From positions 1 to 34,089 of the forward strand of contig JABIXH010000256.1 in the NCBI GenBank assembly GCA_018664975.1: a stretch of DNA of 34,089 bases, read 5' to 3'. The translations under genes were made by a program, and so were the position numbers. The DNA is from Nitrospina sp. Lineage in GTDB: Bacteria > Nitrospinota > Nitrospinia > Nitrospinales > VA-1. The notes below the pieces were generated by a model. The model was given only the letters and a program-made list of their open reading frames with translations, was not told the origin of the DNA and made no database searches. Below are positions 27,907 to 34,089 of this stretch, in pieces (within the stretch, counting starts at the first letter, position 1; each line of letters begins with the position of its first letter).

Positions 27907-28521
27907 TCACACAAAAACTGTATATGGGTAATCGTTGGATTCATTGAGAGCCATTTCCTCCCGAGTGGGTGCCAGTCCGTTGACTACTCCAAACAGGTGA
28001 GGACAATCATAGCCGAGTTGGACTTTCTTTTCGCGCTCAAGGGAATTGAAATGTTCCGGGTCGACAAGGAATGCTCGATTGAAGAAATATTGGGTGATAA
28101 AGCTACCCAGGAATACAGATTTGCCTTTTAGTTCAGGAAGGAGTGTCAATTTTTCCGGTAAACTGTCATGGTTATAGTTAAAAGAAAAGCGGACTAACAC
28201 ATCGTATAAAAAACAAAAGTGGTAGGTGTTCATATGATGCCAGCAGGATTTTTCGTTTAACCCAACCTGTAATATATTCAAAATATCTTTAAGGCTGAGC
28301 AGGGAGTTGCTTCTGCCTGCATGAGGGTAGAATTGTTGAAAATCTTCTCTCCAGTACATTTTGGGCTGGCGTTCAATGAATGATAAAACCTCCTCATCCT
28401 GATTTAAGGCGACTTCAATAAAATGGCGAGGATCAAAATTGGAATCGTAATCTGTATCCGGAGAAGTGGCTTGATTGCCAGGAGATGAGGTTTCGTAAAT
28501 ATTATTTTTGAAAACCAACAT
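27907..28521 (-). CDS. Uncharacterised protein, paralogue of the gene at 29204
   Basis: 204 aa of a family I do not recognise. No signal peptide or membrane segment, so probably cytoplasmic. It aligns along its whole length with the product at 29204, sharing roughly a third of residues by eye. Shared blocks are ML-FK-NIY at the start, FYPHAGR/FPHASR near residue 65, KSxWxxMNxYHxxxLxD near 95-110, YFFxxAFL near 145, and EKK--L then LFGVVN near 170-180. The invariant His, Asp and Arg in these blocks could be ligand or catalytic residues. The ribosome site is weak. It is divergent from the glutathione peroxidase gene. Confidence 0.75.
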   Translation of the reverse strand: MLVFKNNIYETSSPGNQATSPDTDYDSNFDPRHFIEVALNQDEEVLSFIERQPKMYWREDFQQFYPHAGRSNSLLSLKDILNILQVGLNEKSCWHHMNTYHFCFLYDVLVRFSFNYNHDSLPEKLTLLPELKGKSVFLGSFITQYFFNRAFLVDPEHFNSLEREKKVQLGYDCPHLFGVVNGLAPTREEMALNESNDYPYTVFV

Positions 28522-28613
28522 TTGAAAAGACTCTTGAAATATTTCGCTCTATTATACCCTAACTTTAAGGTCAGTTTTGACCTGCAACCCTTACTTAAGA
28601 AGAAATAAAACCC

Positions 28614-29183
28614 TTGAATAAAAATATTTATAATTTTGAAGTAGAAAATATTGATAAAGAACCCGTCAATCTTTCCTCCTTTCAAGGACAGGTTTTGCTG
28701 ATTGTCAATGTGGCTTCTGAATGTGGGTTCACCCCGCAATATTTGGATTTGCAAAACCTATATGAAAAATATAAGGATCAAGGATTGAGTGTTCTGGCTT
28801 TTCCTTGCAACGATTTTGGTTCTCAGGAACCGGGGACTAACGAAAGTATAAAAGAATTTTGCCATAAAAACTATCAAGTGACATTTGATCTTATGAATAA
28901 GGTGTCTGTTTTGGGTGCGGAGAAATTCCCTCTTTATCAATATATATATAATTGTCGTCTGAAGCATCAGGGAAGGGGAGTGGTATCCCAACTATTTAAG
29001 CTGGTTAAACCCGTGTTGTATCGAATTAAAGGGATGCCGATTCCTGAAAAAAATGAGGCTCAATGGAATTTCCATAAATTTCTGGTTGGAAAAAATGGAG
29101 TTCCGGTAGCAAGTTTTTTGAGCGAGGTGAGTCCAGACGCCAGTATCTTTATTCAAAAGCTTGAAGAGGAGTTGCGAAAATAA
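28614..29183 (+). CDS. Glutathione peroxidase-family protein
   Basis: Thiol peroxidase of 189 aa. The peroxidatic cysteine C37 lies in VASECGFTPQY. FPCNDFGSQEPG and WNFHKFLVGKNG are the other family blocks. The usual catalytic glutamine of the FPCNQFG motif is aspartate (D67), and the place where many non-selenium members carry a resolving cysteine reads KVSVLG, with no Cys. A basic insertion (residues about 115-138, LKLVKPVLYRIKG region) precedes the WNF block. The start is TTG 28614; no ATG lies earlier in frame. It sits between the two uncharacterised paralogues, divergent from one and convergent with the other. Confidence 0.9.
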   Translation: MNKNIYNFEVENIDKEPVNLSSFQGQVLLIVNVASECGFTPQYLDLQNLYEKYKDQGLSVLAFPCNDFGSQEPGTNESIKEFCHKNYQVTFDLMNKVSVLGAEKFPLYQYIYNCRLKHQGRGVVSQLFKLVKPVLYRIKGMPIPEKNEAQWNFHKFLVGKNGVPVASFLSEVSPDASIFIQKLEEELRK

Positions 29184-29203
29184 AAACCCGTATTGAGATT
29201 TAT

Positions 29204-29800
29204 TTAGGGTGAATAAGGGGTTTCCACACTCGTCTTGAATTGGGTTTCTTCTCCATCAGGAATGAGTCTGTTGACAACCCCAAATAAGCAGGGATCAGTA
29301 AGATTTAAGCGCTTCTTTTCTTCTGCGGACATATTATTGTAACGTTCAGCATTCATTAAAAATGCTGTCCCGAAAAAATAATTGTCAAGAAAATGGTCGA
29401 AATCAATAATTTCTCCCTTAAGATTGGGAAACATTTCTTTTCTTTCTTCGGGTTCCAGGTAGCTGTACTCTTCATAGGAGCCATGCAGACTGTCAAACAA
29501 ATATGTCATGTGATAGGCGTTCATGGAATACCAACGGCTTTTGTTTACCAATCCTTCAAGGAGTGACTGTGAGAAAATTTTTAATAATGAAACAGAACCA
29601 AACCTTGATGCATGAGGAAACAAAGTCTTAAAATGACTCTGGCTTTCCTGTTGAGGAAGTTGTTCTAATCCGTTAAATATTTCACGGTCAGTAGTCAGAG
29701 ATTTGAAAATAAAATCATAGGGGTCCAGATATTGCTGGATTCCATTTTCTGGATTCGAGTCGTTACTTATATCGTAAATATTTTTTTTAAAAATTAGCAT
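29204..29800 (-). CDS. Uncharacterised protein, paralogue of the gene at 27907
   Basis: 198 aa of the same unrecognised family as the product at 27907. It contains MLIFKKNIYDIS, LFPHASRFGS, NKSRWYSMNAYHMTYLFDSL, DNYFFGTAFL, SAEEKKRLNL and LFGVVNRLIPDGEE. It has no cysteine-rich motif, signal peptide or membrane helix. Divergence from its neighbour suggests an old duplication or separately maintained roles. The start lies only 25 bases from the divergent UDP-glucose pyrophosphorylase start, so promoters must overlap coding sequence, or the neighbour starts later. The 3' end nearly meets the peroxidase gene (20 bases). Confidence 0.75.
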   Translation of the reverse strand: MLIFKKNIYDISNDSNPENGIQQYLDPYDFIFKSLTTDREIFNGLEQLPQQESQSHFKTLFPHASRFGSVSLLKIFSQSLLEGLVNKSRWYSMNAYHMTYLFDSLHGSYEEYSYLEPEERKEMFPNLKGEIIDFDHFLDNYFFGTAFLMNAERYNNMSAEEKKRLNLTDPCLFGVVNRLIPDGEETQFKTSVETPYSP

Positions 29801-29825
29801 GAATAAATTTGAACATTGAAAATTA

Positions 29826-31229
29826 ATGGTTCAGTTTATCATGGAACCAAAGGGTTTCGGTATGCTTGAAAGTAAAGATCCTTTATGGAGTGCATTGGGT
29901 AAATTGCTTGAACCTTCCCAATTGAATATTTATTGGGAAATGATTTCCCATTATCGTCAAGGCCCATCAAAAATTCAGGATTGGGATTCCATTAAGAGTC
30001 CAGATTCGGAGAGCTTGCTGGATTATTCCCGCTTGCCATCCCCCGAAGATTCAAAGACGGCGCAACAATTATCCAAGCTTGTTGTGGGCAAACTTAATGG
30101 CGGCATGGGAACCAGCATGGGTTGTATGGGGCCAAAGTCTCTGGTGATGGTGCGAAATAATAAATCATTTCTGGATTTGATCCTGGAGCAGGTTGAGAAC
30201 CTGAACCGTGAATGGAAGCAGAAAATTCCTGTTCTATTGATGAACAGTTTTTACACGCATAAAGATACCCAGGCCCATCTAAATTCACTGAATTTTTCCT
30301 CAGAAATAATTGGTTTTCAGCAAAATAAATTTCCACGCTTGCATGCGGGGAACCTGAATCCACTTACTCCGGAAAAATGGGGGGACCAGACATTTTACCC
30401 ACCAGGGCATGGGGATTTTTTTCAATGTGTGTCCCAACAGGGGATCTTGCAAAGGCTGATTGATGAAGGCAGGGAAATTCTCTTTATGTCTAATGCCGAT
30501 AATCTCGGGGCAGTCATGGATCCAGTCATTTTGAACTATATGGATGAATTCAATATTCCTTTCCTAATGGAAATGACTCCCAAGACTTCAGCAGATGTCA
30601 AAGGGGGTACCCTTTACCAGGTAGATGGAAAACTCAAATTATTGGAAATTGCTCAGGTTCCTGATGACAAAGTTGACGATTTTTGTGATCAGAATAAGTT
30701 CAAAGTGTTTAATACCAACAATATCTGGGTCAACCTGATTGCTTTGAACAAAAGGCTGAGTCAGGGGCCATTAAATTTGACGGTTTTGGTAAATGAAAAG
30801 AAGCTAGGGGATACTCCCATTGTGCAACTTGAAACGGCTATAGGTTCTGCTTTGGAATGCTTCGAGGGTGCGGTAGGACTAACAGTTTCGCGTGTGCGTT
30901 TTCTGCCGGTTAAAAAAACGGATGATTTACTGTTGGTGCGTTCCAATCTTTTTAACCTGGATAAGGGGCAATTAAAACGAAATCCAATAAGAAAGTCGAA
31001 ACAGTTACCAAAGATAAACCTGGGAAATTTTCTGCAAAATATAGAAAATTTTCAAAATAGTTTTCCAATCATTCCAGACCTTATTGATTTGGAAGAGTTG
31101 ATGATTAAGGGTGATGTGCGCTTTGAGGGAAAGGCTTCCCTCAAAGGAAAGGTGAATTTGGAGGGTTTAAAAAATGTTTTGGTGCTTCCATCAGAAATAT
31201 TGATAGCCGATGAGAGTCGGCAGGGGTGA
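29826..31229 (+). CDS. UTP-glucose-1-phosphate uridylyltransferase, eukaryotic-type
   Basis: Makes UDP-glucose from UTP and glucose-1-phosphate for polysaccharides and glycolipids. 467 aa of the UDPGP family (the eukaryotic kind, distinct from bacterial GalU of about 300 aa). The nucleotide loop KLNGGMGTSMGCMGPKS is at about 89-105, followed by SNADNLGAVMDP and FNTNNIWVNL. The C-terminal end (FEGKASLKGKVNLEGL) looks like the start of a left-handed beta-helix, as in these enzymes. Translation could start at ATG 29826, 29841 or 29862; none has a clear ribosome site. It is divergent from the uncharacterised paralogue. Confidence 0.91.
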   Translation: MVQFIMEPKGFGMLESKDPLWSALGKLLEPSQLNIYWEMISHYRQGPSKIQDWDSIKSPDSESLLDYSRLPSPEDSKTAQQLSKLVVGKLNGGMGTSMGCMGPKSLVMVRNNKSFLDLILEQVENLNREWKQKIPVLLMNSFYTHKDTQAHLNSLNFSSEIIGFQQNKFPRLHAGNLNPLTPEKWGDQTFYPPGHGDFFQCVSQQGILQRLIDEGREILFMSNADNLGAVMDPVILNYMDEFNIPFLMEMTPKTSADVKGGTLYQVDGKLKLLEIAQVPDDKVDDFCDQNKFKVFNTNNIWVNLIALNKRLSQGPLNLTVLVNEKKLGDTPIVQLETAIGSALECFEGAVGLTVSRVRFLPVKKTDDLLLVRSNLFNLDKGQLKRNPIRKSKQLPKINLGNFLQNIENFQNSFPIIPDLIDLEELMIKGDVRFEGKASLKGKVNLEGLKNVLVLPSEILIADESRQG

Positions 31230-31427
31230 CGGAATTGAATAATGATGGAGAGAATGTTTAACTCTGTTTTAATCTCGGCATAAATGCCTCTGGATTAGTA
31301 GGTGAAACGCCTTGAATTTTGTAGGAATAACGGAAATTTTGTTGAATTTTTTGTGATTTGAGGACTTAATATTTGATTTGCAACCTATTGTAAACAAATA
31401 TATTATTTGCATATATGGAAATAAACG

Positions 31428-31455
31428 TTGACATGTTTTGACGCATAAGTATACT
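31428..31455 (+). promoter_or_regulatory. Near-consensus sigma-70 promoter for the secreted-protein gene
   Basis: TTGACA (31428-31433) and TATACT (31450-31455) are 16 bases apart: a perfect -35 and a -10 differing from consensus at one base. Transcription should start near 31462. The 200 bases upstream (31230-31427) are AT-rich with no gene seen. Confidence 0.7.
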
Positions 31456-31461
31456 CTTTGA

Positions 31462-31681
31462 ATTATCGGATTTGGCCCTTGATAATGTAGGAGAAATCTT
31501 ACTTGGCGGATTTGGTAAAAGTACCCGAAAACTTCAGTCGCTGGGAGTTCAGGTACTGCGAAGTTCTTTGAGAAAACAAGTTTTAAAGTTCACTAAGGGA
31601 GGGGGCCGGTTCCCTGGAATTAGCCTCATTTAGAATATAAGTAGGTGAACGTTTGTTAACTAGGGTAAGGGAGAATTAAAA
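31462..31681 (+). promoter_or_regulatory. Long 5' leader of the secreted-protein gene
   Basis: About 220 untranslated bases between the predicted start site and ATG 31682. Possible stems include AGTACC/GGTACT enclosing 31521-31555, AAAAC/GTTTT near 31575-31590 and GGGA/TCCC around 31604-31618. It ends in a good ribosome site (AAGGGAGA). I recognise no known riboswitch class. Such a length suggests mRNA stabilisation, an RNA thermometer or another control, but this is inference. Confidence 0.4.
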
Positions 31682-32110
31682 ATGAAAAAACTCGCTGTTG
31701 TACTACTTGTTGCTGTTGCATCTTTTTGTCTCGCCAGTTCCGCATTTGCAGGGTCGTTGGCTCCGGGTGCAATGACTAAATGTAATAATGCTAAATCTAT
31801 CACCCTGGAAAATACGGGTGGCGGAGCGATTGATCGCGGTGAAGGAAATGCTTCAATTTGGAAATCTTCAAACTTTACTACCGTTCCTGTAAGCTTGAGT
31901 CCGACTGCTAACCAAGGTTTCTCGACGGATGGTGGTGGAGCGGCTGGCAATTCTTATGTGAAAATGCCCAGTAAGCACTCTATGGGACAAACTAAAGTAA
32001 CCTTGATGGGCCAAAGCAATTTCAGCCGTGGCGATTCCATTGGAGACATCAGTGGTGAAGTTAGAATCACCAATACGGGTACAACCAATCTTAATGTAAG
32101 CTGTGGTTAA
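31682..32110 (+). CDS. Small secreted protein of unknown function with two cysteines
   Basis: 142 aa with a textbook Sec signal peptide: MKK, hydrophobic core LAVVLLVAVASF, cut after SAFA near residue 23. The mature 119 residues are rich in Gly, Ser, Thr and Asn, with one cysteine near each end (C34 in MTKCNN and C141 in the final VSCG) that could form a disulphide closing the chain. The pattern (SITLENTGGGAIDRGEG, GEVRITNTGTTNLNVSCG) suggests a beta-rich fold. No lipobox or outer-membrane anchor. It has its own strong promoter, long leader, good ribosome site and strong terminator, so it is probably abundant. I do not recognise the family. Confidence 0.82.
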   Translation: MKKLAVVLLVAVASFCLASSAFAGSLAPGAMTKCNNAKSITLENTGGGAIDRGEGNASIWKSSNFTTVPVSLSPTANQGFSTDGGGAAGNSYVKMPSKHSMGQTKVTLMGQSNFSRGDSIGDISGEVRITNTGTTNLNVSCG

Positions 32111-32124
32111 TAAATTTTAAAATT

Positions 32125-32160
32125 AAAGCCGACCTGGTTTTCCAGGTCGGCTTTTCTTTT
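32125..32160 (+). terminator. Rho-independent terminator after the secreted-protein gene
   Basis: A perfect 13-bp stem (32125-32137 with 32142-32154; core GCCGACCTGG/CCAGGTCGGC), TTTT loop and T-rich tail TTTTCTTTT. An A-run on the other side means it may also stop uppP transcription from the opposite strand. Confidence 0.92.
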
Positions 32161-32192
32161 GCCTGAATTTAGAAATTCCCCCAAAACTCTTC

Positions 32193-32993
32193 TCAATAGT
32201 AAAGAAGAATCCCTCCTGCTAGAATAATTCTATAAATGATAAAGGGTAACAGTCCTACCCTCGCAACGATCTTAAGCAACAGCTGAATTGCAAATAAACC
32301 GACCAGGAAGCTTATTCCCAAGCCCAATAGCATGTGGAGATTGGAATAGGTCTGCTCCGAAGGGGGTTGTGTAATAAACTGCAATAGCTTGTGCATGCCC
32401 GCCGCAAAGATAATTGGAGTACCCAGAAGAAAAGAAAATCGGGTTGCAGAAGTATGCGAGAGGTTAGTGAAAAGTCCTGCGGCAATGGTAATTCCAGAGC
32501 GTGAGGTCCCTGGTAATAAGGCTATGGCCTGAGCAAAACCGATAAATAAAACTTTTTGCAAACTGAGTTGGTTTAATTCCGCCGTCGGGTTGGTGCTTTT
32601 TGAATTATAGCGATCCGCCCCAACAAATATGAAAGACCAGAATAAGAGGTTACACCCTACAAAAGTTGGGCCTCTCAAATTGGCTTCGATCCAACCCTCC
32701 CCAAATAGACCTACCAGTCCGGCAGGGAAAGATGCCAGAATAATGCACCATGCAAGGTGATGGACTTTGCTCTTTCGGTCAAACAGGCCTATCGCTAAAT
32801 CTTTTAGATCTTTCCTGAAAAAGATTATTATTGCCAGAAGGGTACCTAAATGCAAAATGGCATCCAGGGCCAGGCCTTGGTCTTCAAAATTGAAGACCAT
32901 CGGAGCCAATATCAAATGCCCGGAACTGGAAACAGGCAAAAACTCTGTGAGTCCCTGAATAATGCTCAATAAAATAATCTGAAATAATTCCAT
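32193..32993 (-). CDS. uppP: Undecaprenyl-diphosphatase
   Basis: Integral inner-membrane phosphatase that recycles undecaprenyl diphosphate to the monophosphate carrier for peptidoglycan and other surface polymers; it also confers bacitracin tolerance. 266 aa, about eight membrane helices. The two catalytic motifs are present: the glutamate-rich GLTEFLPVSSSGHL (14-27) and the arginine motif PGTSRSG (161-167). ATG 32993 has AGGA about 5 bases ahead. The start lies 9 bases from the divergent protease start. Confidence 0.96.
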   Translation of the reverse strand: MELFQIILLSIIQGLTEFLPVSSSGHLILAPMVFNFEDQGLALDAILHLGTLLAIIIFFRKDLKDLAIGLFDRKSKVHHLAWCIILASFPAGLVGLFGEGWIEANLRGPTFVGCNLLFWSFIFVGADRYNSKSTNPTAELNQLSLQKVLFIGFAQAIALLPGTSRSGITIAAGLFTNLSHTSATRFSFLLGTPIIFAAGMHKLLQFITQPPSEQTYSNLHMLLGLGISFLVGLFAIQLLLKIVARVGLLPFIIYRIILAGGILLYY

Positions 32994-33002
32994 ATAATCC
33001 TG

Positions 33003-33791
33003 ATGAATCCTTTTTTACGTAAGCCAGAGGGGAAAATTAATTGGACCTGGGTTTTGATGGTGGTAGGACTCATTGCCCTCCACAACCAGCATCTTATCAA
33101 AACCGATCCGGAAAATACTTATCCCAAGCGTATCCGTCGGGCGCTTCGACTTTGGGTCAATCCCGCTGAAACCGAATTGGAAAAACATCTCATTGGCAAA
33201 GGTATTGTCTGTGAAGAGCCTGCGCTCCTTTATCAAAAAGTGGCGGGGGCAACAGTAGTAATTAATACCAATGGGGCCATAGGCTCGGGAGTGTTCATTG
33301 GTCCCCGGCTTATTGCTACAGCAAATCATGTGGTGGATGGAAAAAATTTAAAAGTACTTCTTCCACAATTAGAAGAAGATAATCTGGCGAAGCCTGGAAG
33401 ACCGATTGCAGTGGATTTTGTCAATCGAATAAAGGGACTGGATTTAGCGTTCGTGACGACACGGCATCCCCACCACTCCTGGCTCAACCTGGAAAGAAAT
33501 CTTCAATTGGATACCAATATGATCATCGTTGGTCATCCCAAGGCAAAATACTACTCCCTGCAAAAGGCTAGAATCAAGAAAAAAGCATCCATGTCCTCCT
33601 CAGAATTTGTAATTTTTAAGGACAATGAAATATTTTTCGGCAACTCAGGAGGGGCAATGGTCAATTGTAATGGAAACCTTGTGGGGGTGGTATCCATGAT
33701 GTCTAATTTTCAGAACAGTATGCTCAAGCAGGGTATAGGAATTAATGCCAATACCATTGGACGGTATGTGCAGAATTTAAAGTTGGGATGA
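33003..33791 (+). CDS. Membrane-anchored trypsin-like serine protease
   Basis: A 262-residue single-domain protease of the chymotrypsin fold. The catalytic triad is visible: H109 in ATANHVVDG, D147 in GLDLAFV and S215 in FFGNSGGAMV. An N-terminal hydrophobic segment (about 14-27, WTWVLMVVGLIAL) is a likely uncleaved anchor or signal, placing the protease in the periplasm. No PDZ domain follows, unlike DegP/DegS. ATG 33003 has no clear ribosome site; a later ATG at 33057, inside the hydrophobic segment, is possible. It is divergent from uppP with almost no gap. The substrate is unknown. Confidence 0.88.
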   Translation: MNPFLRKPEGKINWTWVLMVVGLIALHNQHLIKTDPENTYPKRIRRALRLWVNPAETELEKHLIGKGIVCEEPALLYQKVAGATVVINTNGAIGSGVFIGPRLIATANHVVDGKNLKVLLPQLEEDNLAKPGRPIAVDFVNRIKGLDLAFVTTRHPHHSWLNLERNLQLDTNMIIVGHPKAKYYSLQKARIKKKASMSSSEFVIFKDNEIFFGNSGGAMVNCNGNLVGVVSMMSNFQNSMLKQGIGINANTIGRYVQNLKLG

Positions 33792-33827
33792 TTCAAATAT
33801 CCTGACGTGGATACTTCAGGTTTAGGT

Positions 33828-34038
33828 TTGCCGGGTTTTATAAATTATGTTATGTTACGCGGGCAATCAGCCCGATTCCCTTGGAAATTAATAGGTTGCC
33901 TCCTCACGAACCCTGGCTGACCAGGATGTTTTTTGCGGTTTAGCCTATCCTAGTTTAATGTTTGAGAATCCTGTTTTCTTCGTGATTATCAGTAGTCAGG
34001 GCATGATCGGGAACCGTCACAGATAACGTATTTGAGTC
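33828..34038 (+). promoter_or_regulatory. Possible promoter and structured leader ahead of the aminotransferase gene
   Basis: TTGCCG (33828-33833) and TATGTT (33851-33856) are 17 bases apart, a moderate sigma-70 match. Downstream are a hairpin CGGGC/GCCCG (33860-33874) and a second CCTGG-CTGA-CCAGG (33912-33925) followed by ATG and six T (33929-33934). The second could be a weak terminator, making an attenuator or a short RNA of about 70 bases. The rest, to 34038, shows nothing else. I recognise no RNA family. Confidence 0.3.
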
Positions 34039-34089
34039 ATGAGAGAATTTTCAAGAATTCAGCGCCTTCCTCCCTATGTATTAGGGATC
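34039..34089 (+). CDS. Class I/II aminotransferase, 5' end only
   Basis: Seventeen codons from ATG 34039 to the window edge read MREFSRIQRLPPYVLGI. The F-x-R-I-x-RLPPYV pattern is the characteristic start of AlaC/YfdZ-like and LL-diaminopimelate aminotransferases (PLP-dependent, fold I). Only the N-terminal tip is present, so the amino-acid specificity cannot be told. The ribosome site is poor. Confidence 0.65.
   Translation, partial: MREFSRIQRLPPYVLGI

Noticed and set aside
28404-28754. Open frame of 116 codons on the minus strand spanning the gap before the peroxidase gene
   Set aside because: It overlaps two better-supported genes, has a Lys/Ile-rich low-complexity product and no motif.
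31466-31485. TTGGCCCTTGAT resembling a sigma-54 promoter
   Set aside because: The GG and GC elements do not have the required 10-base separation, and a near-perfect sigma-70 promoter lies just upstream.

Overview
The window comes from the chromosome of a moderately AT-rich diderm (Gram-negative) bacterium. The lptC-lptA-lptB genes imply an outer membrane with lipopolysaccharide, ispG implies the MEP isoprenoid route, and a large methyl-accepting chemotaxis protein implies chemosensory behaviour. The order lptC-lptA-lptB-rpoN-hpf-ptsN-ptsI is typical of proteobacteria and related phyla such as Nitrospinota and the former Deltaproteobacteria. I lean towards that neighbourhood, but no rRNA or other decisive marker is present, so the lineage is inference. 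There is no tRNA, rRNA, CRISPR array, prophage or complete insertion sequence.

Layout. 1-6021 (minus): a yejA-yejB-yejE-yejF peptide ABC importer in the E. coli order, with yejF cut by the left edge. 6098-10266: a PflX-like radical SAM protein converging on a 1044-residue chemoreceptor with two near-identical PAS domains. 10267-10816: a 550-base AT-rich gap holding an interrupted short frame. 10817-13888 (plus): ispG, trigger factor and a small Rieske protein, followed by a MITE-like inverted-repeat element. 14047-16203: a thioredoxin-fold protein, an orphan protein, a SAM methyltransferase and a CheY-like receiver. 16257-25447 (minus): a ten-gene same-strand block, nnr-tsaE-lptC-lptA-lptB-rpoN-hpf-ptsN-ptsI-metK, joining LPS transport, sigma-54, ribosome hibernation and a regulatory (nitrogen-type) PTS.

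25587-27866: a WYL-domain regulator divergent from two VOC-fold genes and the 3-methyladenine glycosylase gene tag, with a strong palindrome between them. 27907-31229: two paralogous proteins of a family I do not recognise, on either side of a glutathione peroxidase, then a eukaryotic-type UDP-glucose pyrophosphorylase. 31428-32160: a self-contained unit with a near-consensus promoter, a leader of about 220 bases, a small secreted two-cysteine protein and a perfect 13-bp terminator. 32193-34089: uppP, a membrane-anchored trypsin-like protease, a probable leader, and the first 17 codons of an aminotransferase.

Most of the window is core metabolism and envelope biology. The best candidates for undescribed biology are the paralogous pair around the peroxidase and the small secreted protein with its long leader. 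Several starts are better placed at GTG, TTG or internal ATG codons; the reasons are given per gene.
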